DNA of 64,000 nt, from assembly GCA_046726315.1 (NCBI GenBank), contig JBKPAG010000018.1:18052-82051 (forward strand), given 5' to 3'. This stretch comes from JACVRX01 sp046726315 (GTDB taxonomy: Bacteria > Actinomycetota > Actinomycetes > Jiangellales > Jiangellaceae). Within the stretch, counting starts at the first letter, position 1, and each line of letters opens with the position of its first letter. The translations under genes were made by a program, and so were the position numbers. Positions 62,308 to 64,000 of the stretch are shown here, in pieces. The notes under the pieces were generated by a model. That model searched no databases. It had not been told where the DNA came from and saw nothing but the letters and a program-made list of their open reading frames with translations.

Positions 62308-62553
62308 GAGAGACACGCTAGGTGCGGGAAGCGCTTCGCGCACATGTTGGATCGGCGTAGCTGGTATCAGGACACCGATCGGCGCTCATGGACCGCCGGC
62401 ACCGGATCGAAGTCACCGAGCCGCATGCTCGAGGCTCGTTGCACTCATTTCTGGGACTAGCAAGGGCGGTCAAAGTCGCGGGACGGGTCCCTGATCCTGC
62501 ACGTTCCCAAAGCCGTTGGACGTCGTGAGGAGTCCGTTGACAGGATCGTCGCC

Positions 62554-63297
62554 ATGCGTCAAGAGGAGATTTGGGATGTCGATGCTGCCCAGCGCTACGA
62601 CACCCCGGGCGCTGGCATGTTCGCCCCTGAGGTGTTGGGGCCGACGATCGACCGGCTTGCCGAACTTGCCAGCAACGGCCGAGCGCTCGAGTTCGCAATC
62701 GGAACCGGTCGCGTCGCCGTCCCGTTAGCCGAGCGCGGCGTCCCCGTCAGCGGCATCGAGCTCTCCGGTCCGATGATCGACCAGCTCCGCAGCAAGGTCG
62801 ACGAAGAGAGGATTCCGGTGGTCGTTGGAGACATGGCCACCGCCCGCGCACCCGGCGAGTACACGCTGGTGTATCTCGTCTTCAACACGATCTCCAACCT
62901 GCTGACGCAGGCCGAACAGGTCGCTTGCTTTCGGAACGCGGCGCGTCACCTCACCGCCGGCGGCCGCTTCGTTATCGAGCTGTGGGTGCCTGAGTTGCGC
63001 AAACTCCCGCCGGGACAGCAAGCCACAGTCTGGCACTCCGAGCCGGGCTACATCGGGTTGGACACCTACGACGTCCTGCAGCAACAGGTCGTCTCGCATC
63101 ACTTCCATTTCGGCGGCGGCAAGCAGGCACAGCTCTTCCGGAGCCCACACCGCTACATCTGGCCGGCTGAACTTGACCTGATGGCACAACTCGCAGGTTT
63201 CGAGCTGGAGAACAGGCATGCGGACTGGGCGGGAACTGAGTTCACCGCGGAGTCCCGATCGCATGTGTCGGTCTACCGCATCCCGGGCACGTCATAG
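62554..63297 (+). CDS. Class I SAM-dependent methyltransferase
   Basis: A 247-residue methyltransferase. Motif I is ALEFAIGTGRVAVPLAERG, motif II GIELSGPMIDQLRSK, motif III VVVGDMATARAPGEYTLVYL, then FRNAARHLTAGGRFVIELWV. The substrate is unknown. ATG 62554 has only a weak ribosome site. The downstream gap 63298-63669 holds no gene I can support. Confidence 0.88.
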   Translation: MRQEEIWDVDAAQRYDTPGAGMFAPEVLGPTIDRLAELASNGRALEFAIGTGRVAVPLAERGVPVSGIELSGPMIDQLRSKVDEERIPVVVGDMATARAPGEYTLVYLVFNTISNLLTQAEQVACFRNAARHLTAGGRFVIELWVPELRKLPPGQQATVWHSEPGYIGLDTYDVLQQQVVSHHFHFGGGKQAQLFRSPHRYIWPAELDLMAQLAGFELENRHADWAGTEFTAESRSHVSVYRIPGTS

Positions 63298-63669
63298 ATC
63301 GCCGAAGGCTCGGCCGTCACCGAACCATCTACGAGGACATCTGGCCGCCCGAACGCACCATTAGCGGATCCGTGCGTTGTTGCAGGCCAATGGTCCGAAC
63401 ACGCCCCTACGCGATGCGTTACGTCTTCGGTCCTTGCGGTGTCGGCAGCCCCCACACCTCAAATGACATCGATCAGGCCCGACGGCTAGACATATCTTTC
63501 GAAGAGGAACCTGCAATAGAACTGTCGTGCCTCCGCTACCCCGCGACCAAGTCATTCGGTGGCCACCGACGGTCGATTGGTCACGGGGCTTAGGCGTCAG
63601 CGCCCGGATGCTGGCAGGTGGAGCCGTATCCCTCTGCCTCTTCTTGATCGACTGTCCGGTAGCGCTGCG
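63298..63669. other. Gene-free gap
   Basis: No coding frame with protein-like composition is seen on either strand, and no clear hairpin or repeat. It may hold the promoter and end regions of the flanking genes only. Confidence 0.5.
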
Positions 63670-64000
63670 TCATCGCCTGGCGTTCACGATGGCGTACATG
63701 AGGTTGGAGCGTCGGTTGTGCACGTCCTGGCGAGCCGAGGCGTCCCGCGGGTGCACCATCAGCCGCTGGTACGCCGCTATGAGTTCGGCGCGGGCCGCGC
63801 GGACCTCGGGAGTGAAGTATTCCGGGGCGGTCCGCGCCCAGCGTGGTGAGGCGAACACTCCGGTCGCCACGATGTGAGCGGCGGCCTGCCGCAGCGTCAG
63901 ACCGTGGTTGACCGCGCTGGGCCGGTCGGGCTGGTCGCGGGTCGAGTCGTCGTCCTGCCAGTGACAGACCACGCAGATGTGGTGGCCGCCGCGCTCGGTC
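63670..64000 (-). CDS. CPCC-type cysteine-rich protein, cut by the window edge
   Basis: The frame ends at 63670 and runs past the right edge. Residues near the edge read ERGGHHICVVCHWQDDDSTR, then SAVNHGLTLRQAAAHI. This is the second half of the CPCC domain (CPxCG...ERGG..EICPVCFWEDD). The first CxxC must be beyond 64000. The rest (RLMVHPRDASARQDVHNRRS) is helical. CPCC proteins often occur as immunity or orphan genes next to contact toxins. The GTG near 63972 is not the start. Confidence 0.75.
   Translation of the reverse strand, partial: TERGGHHICVVCHWQDDDSTRDQPDRPSAVNHGLTLRQAAAHIVATGVFASPRWARTAPEYFTPEVRAARAELIAAYQRLMVHPRDASARQDVHNRRSNLMYAIVNARR

Overview
The window is a stretch of high-GC actinobacterial chromosome. 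The evidence is frequent GTG starts, dense ATGA/GTGA gene overlaps, and a block of genes (MoeZ, TetR, DUF3107, ferritin-like protein, DEAD-box helicase, alkyltransferase-like protein, AdnA/AdnB-type helicase-nucleases) that sit together in mycobacteria and their relatives. I cannot name the genus from sequence alone.

Layout. (1) 1-8399: the integrase-proximal end of an integrated element. It holds a tyrosine integrase, a divergent XRE repressor, an excisionase-like HTH protein, a broken primase-polymerase, a RepA/RecA-like ATPase, a zinc-motif protein resembling small terminase subunits, a small secreted protein with its own ribosome site and terminator, and several small minus-strand genes, many of them frameshifted. 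Its left end lies outside the window. (2) 8556-13252: host genes (HNH nuclease, acyl-CoA dehydrogenase, a glycine-zipper-like general stress protein, CorA, a LysA-type decarboxylase). (3) 13249-31544: a nitrogen catabolism region. It contains an APC permease/universal stress/LysA operon, a copper amine oxidase, an ATP-grasp enzyme, an aminobutyraldehyde-type dehydrogenase, a NylB-like hydrolase, an amidase, a GABA-type aminotransferase, a PucR regulator, a second APC permease interrupted by one amber codon, an agmatinase, a PLP decarboxylase and a MaoC protein. The likely chain is amide or guanidine, then amine, then aldehyde, then omega-amino acid, then semialdehyde. (4) 31546-36681: an ABC exporter and LolA/RseB-like protein operon divergent from a two-component system. 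(5) 36715-44581: DUF6758, PHP, MarC, a frameshifted ABC exporter, a hydrolase, an L,D-transpeptidase, a DEAD-box helicase and a ferritin-like protein. (6) 44597-52438: small stress genes, TetR, a hydrolase, MoeZ, a nucleoside hydrolase, a large YbhN-type membrane protein carrying a degenerate kinase-like segment, and an alkyltransferase-like protein. (7) 52856-59190: two overlapping UvrD/RecB-type helicase-nucleases (AdnA, AdnB). (8) 59190-64000: a decayed EamA transporter, a decayed HD-GYP/LuxR regulator, an endonuclease/exonuclease/phosphatase-family protein, a methyltransferase and a truncated CPCC protein.

Two themes stand out. One is the amine/amide catabolic region, in which an ATP-grasp enzyme of unknown substrate and a NylB-like hydrolase plus amidase sit among classic putrescine-to-GABA genes. 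The other is clustered gene breakage (0-5.7 kb, 40.4-40.7 kb, 59.2-61.1 kb) by single-base shifts and amber codons. This could be real decay or sequencing error. Long intact genes nearby (over 6 kb of adnAB) argue against uniformly poor sequence. Dispersed and tandem intergenic repeats at 40.7, 48.5 and 52.4-52.8 kb look like a family of extragenic palindromic elements.
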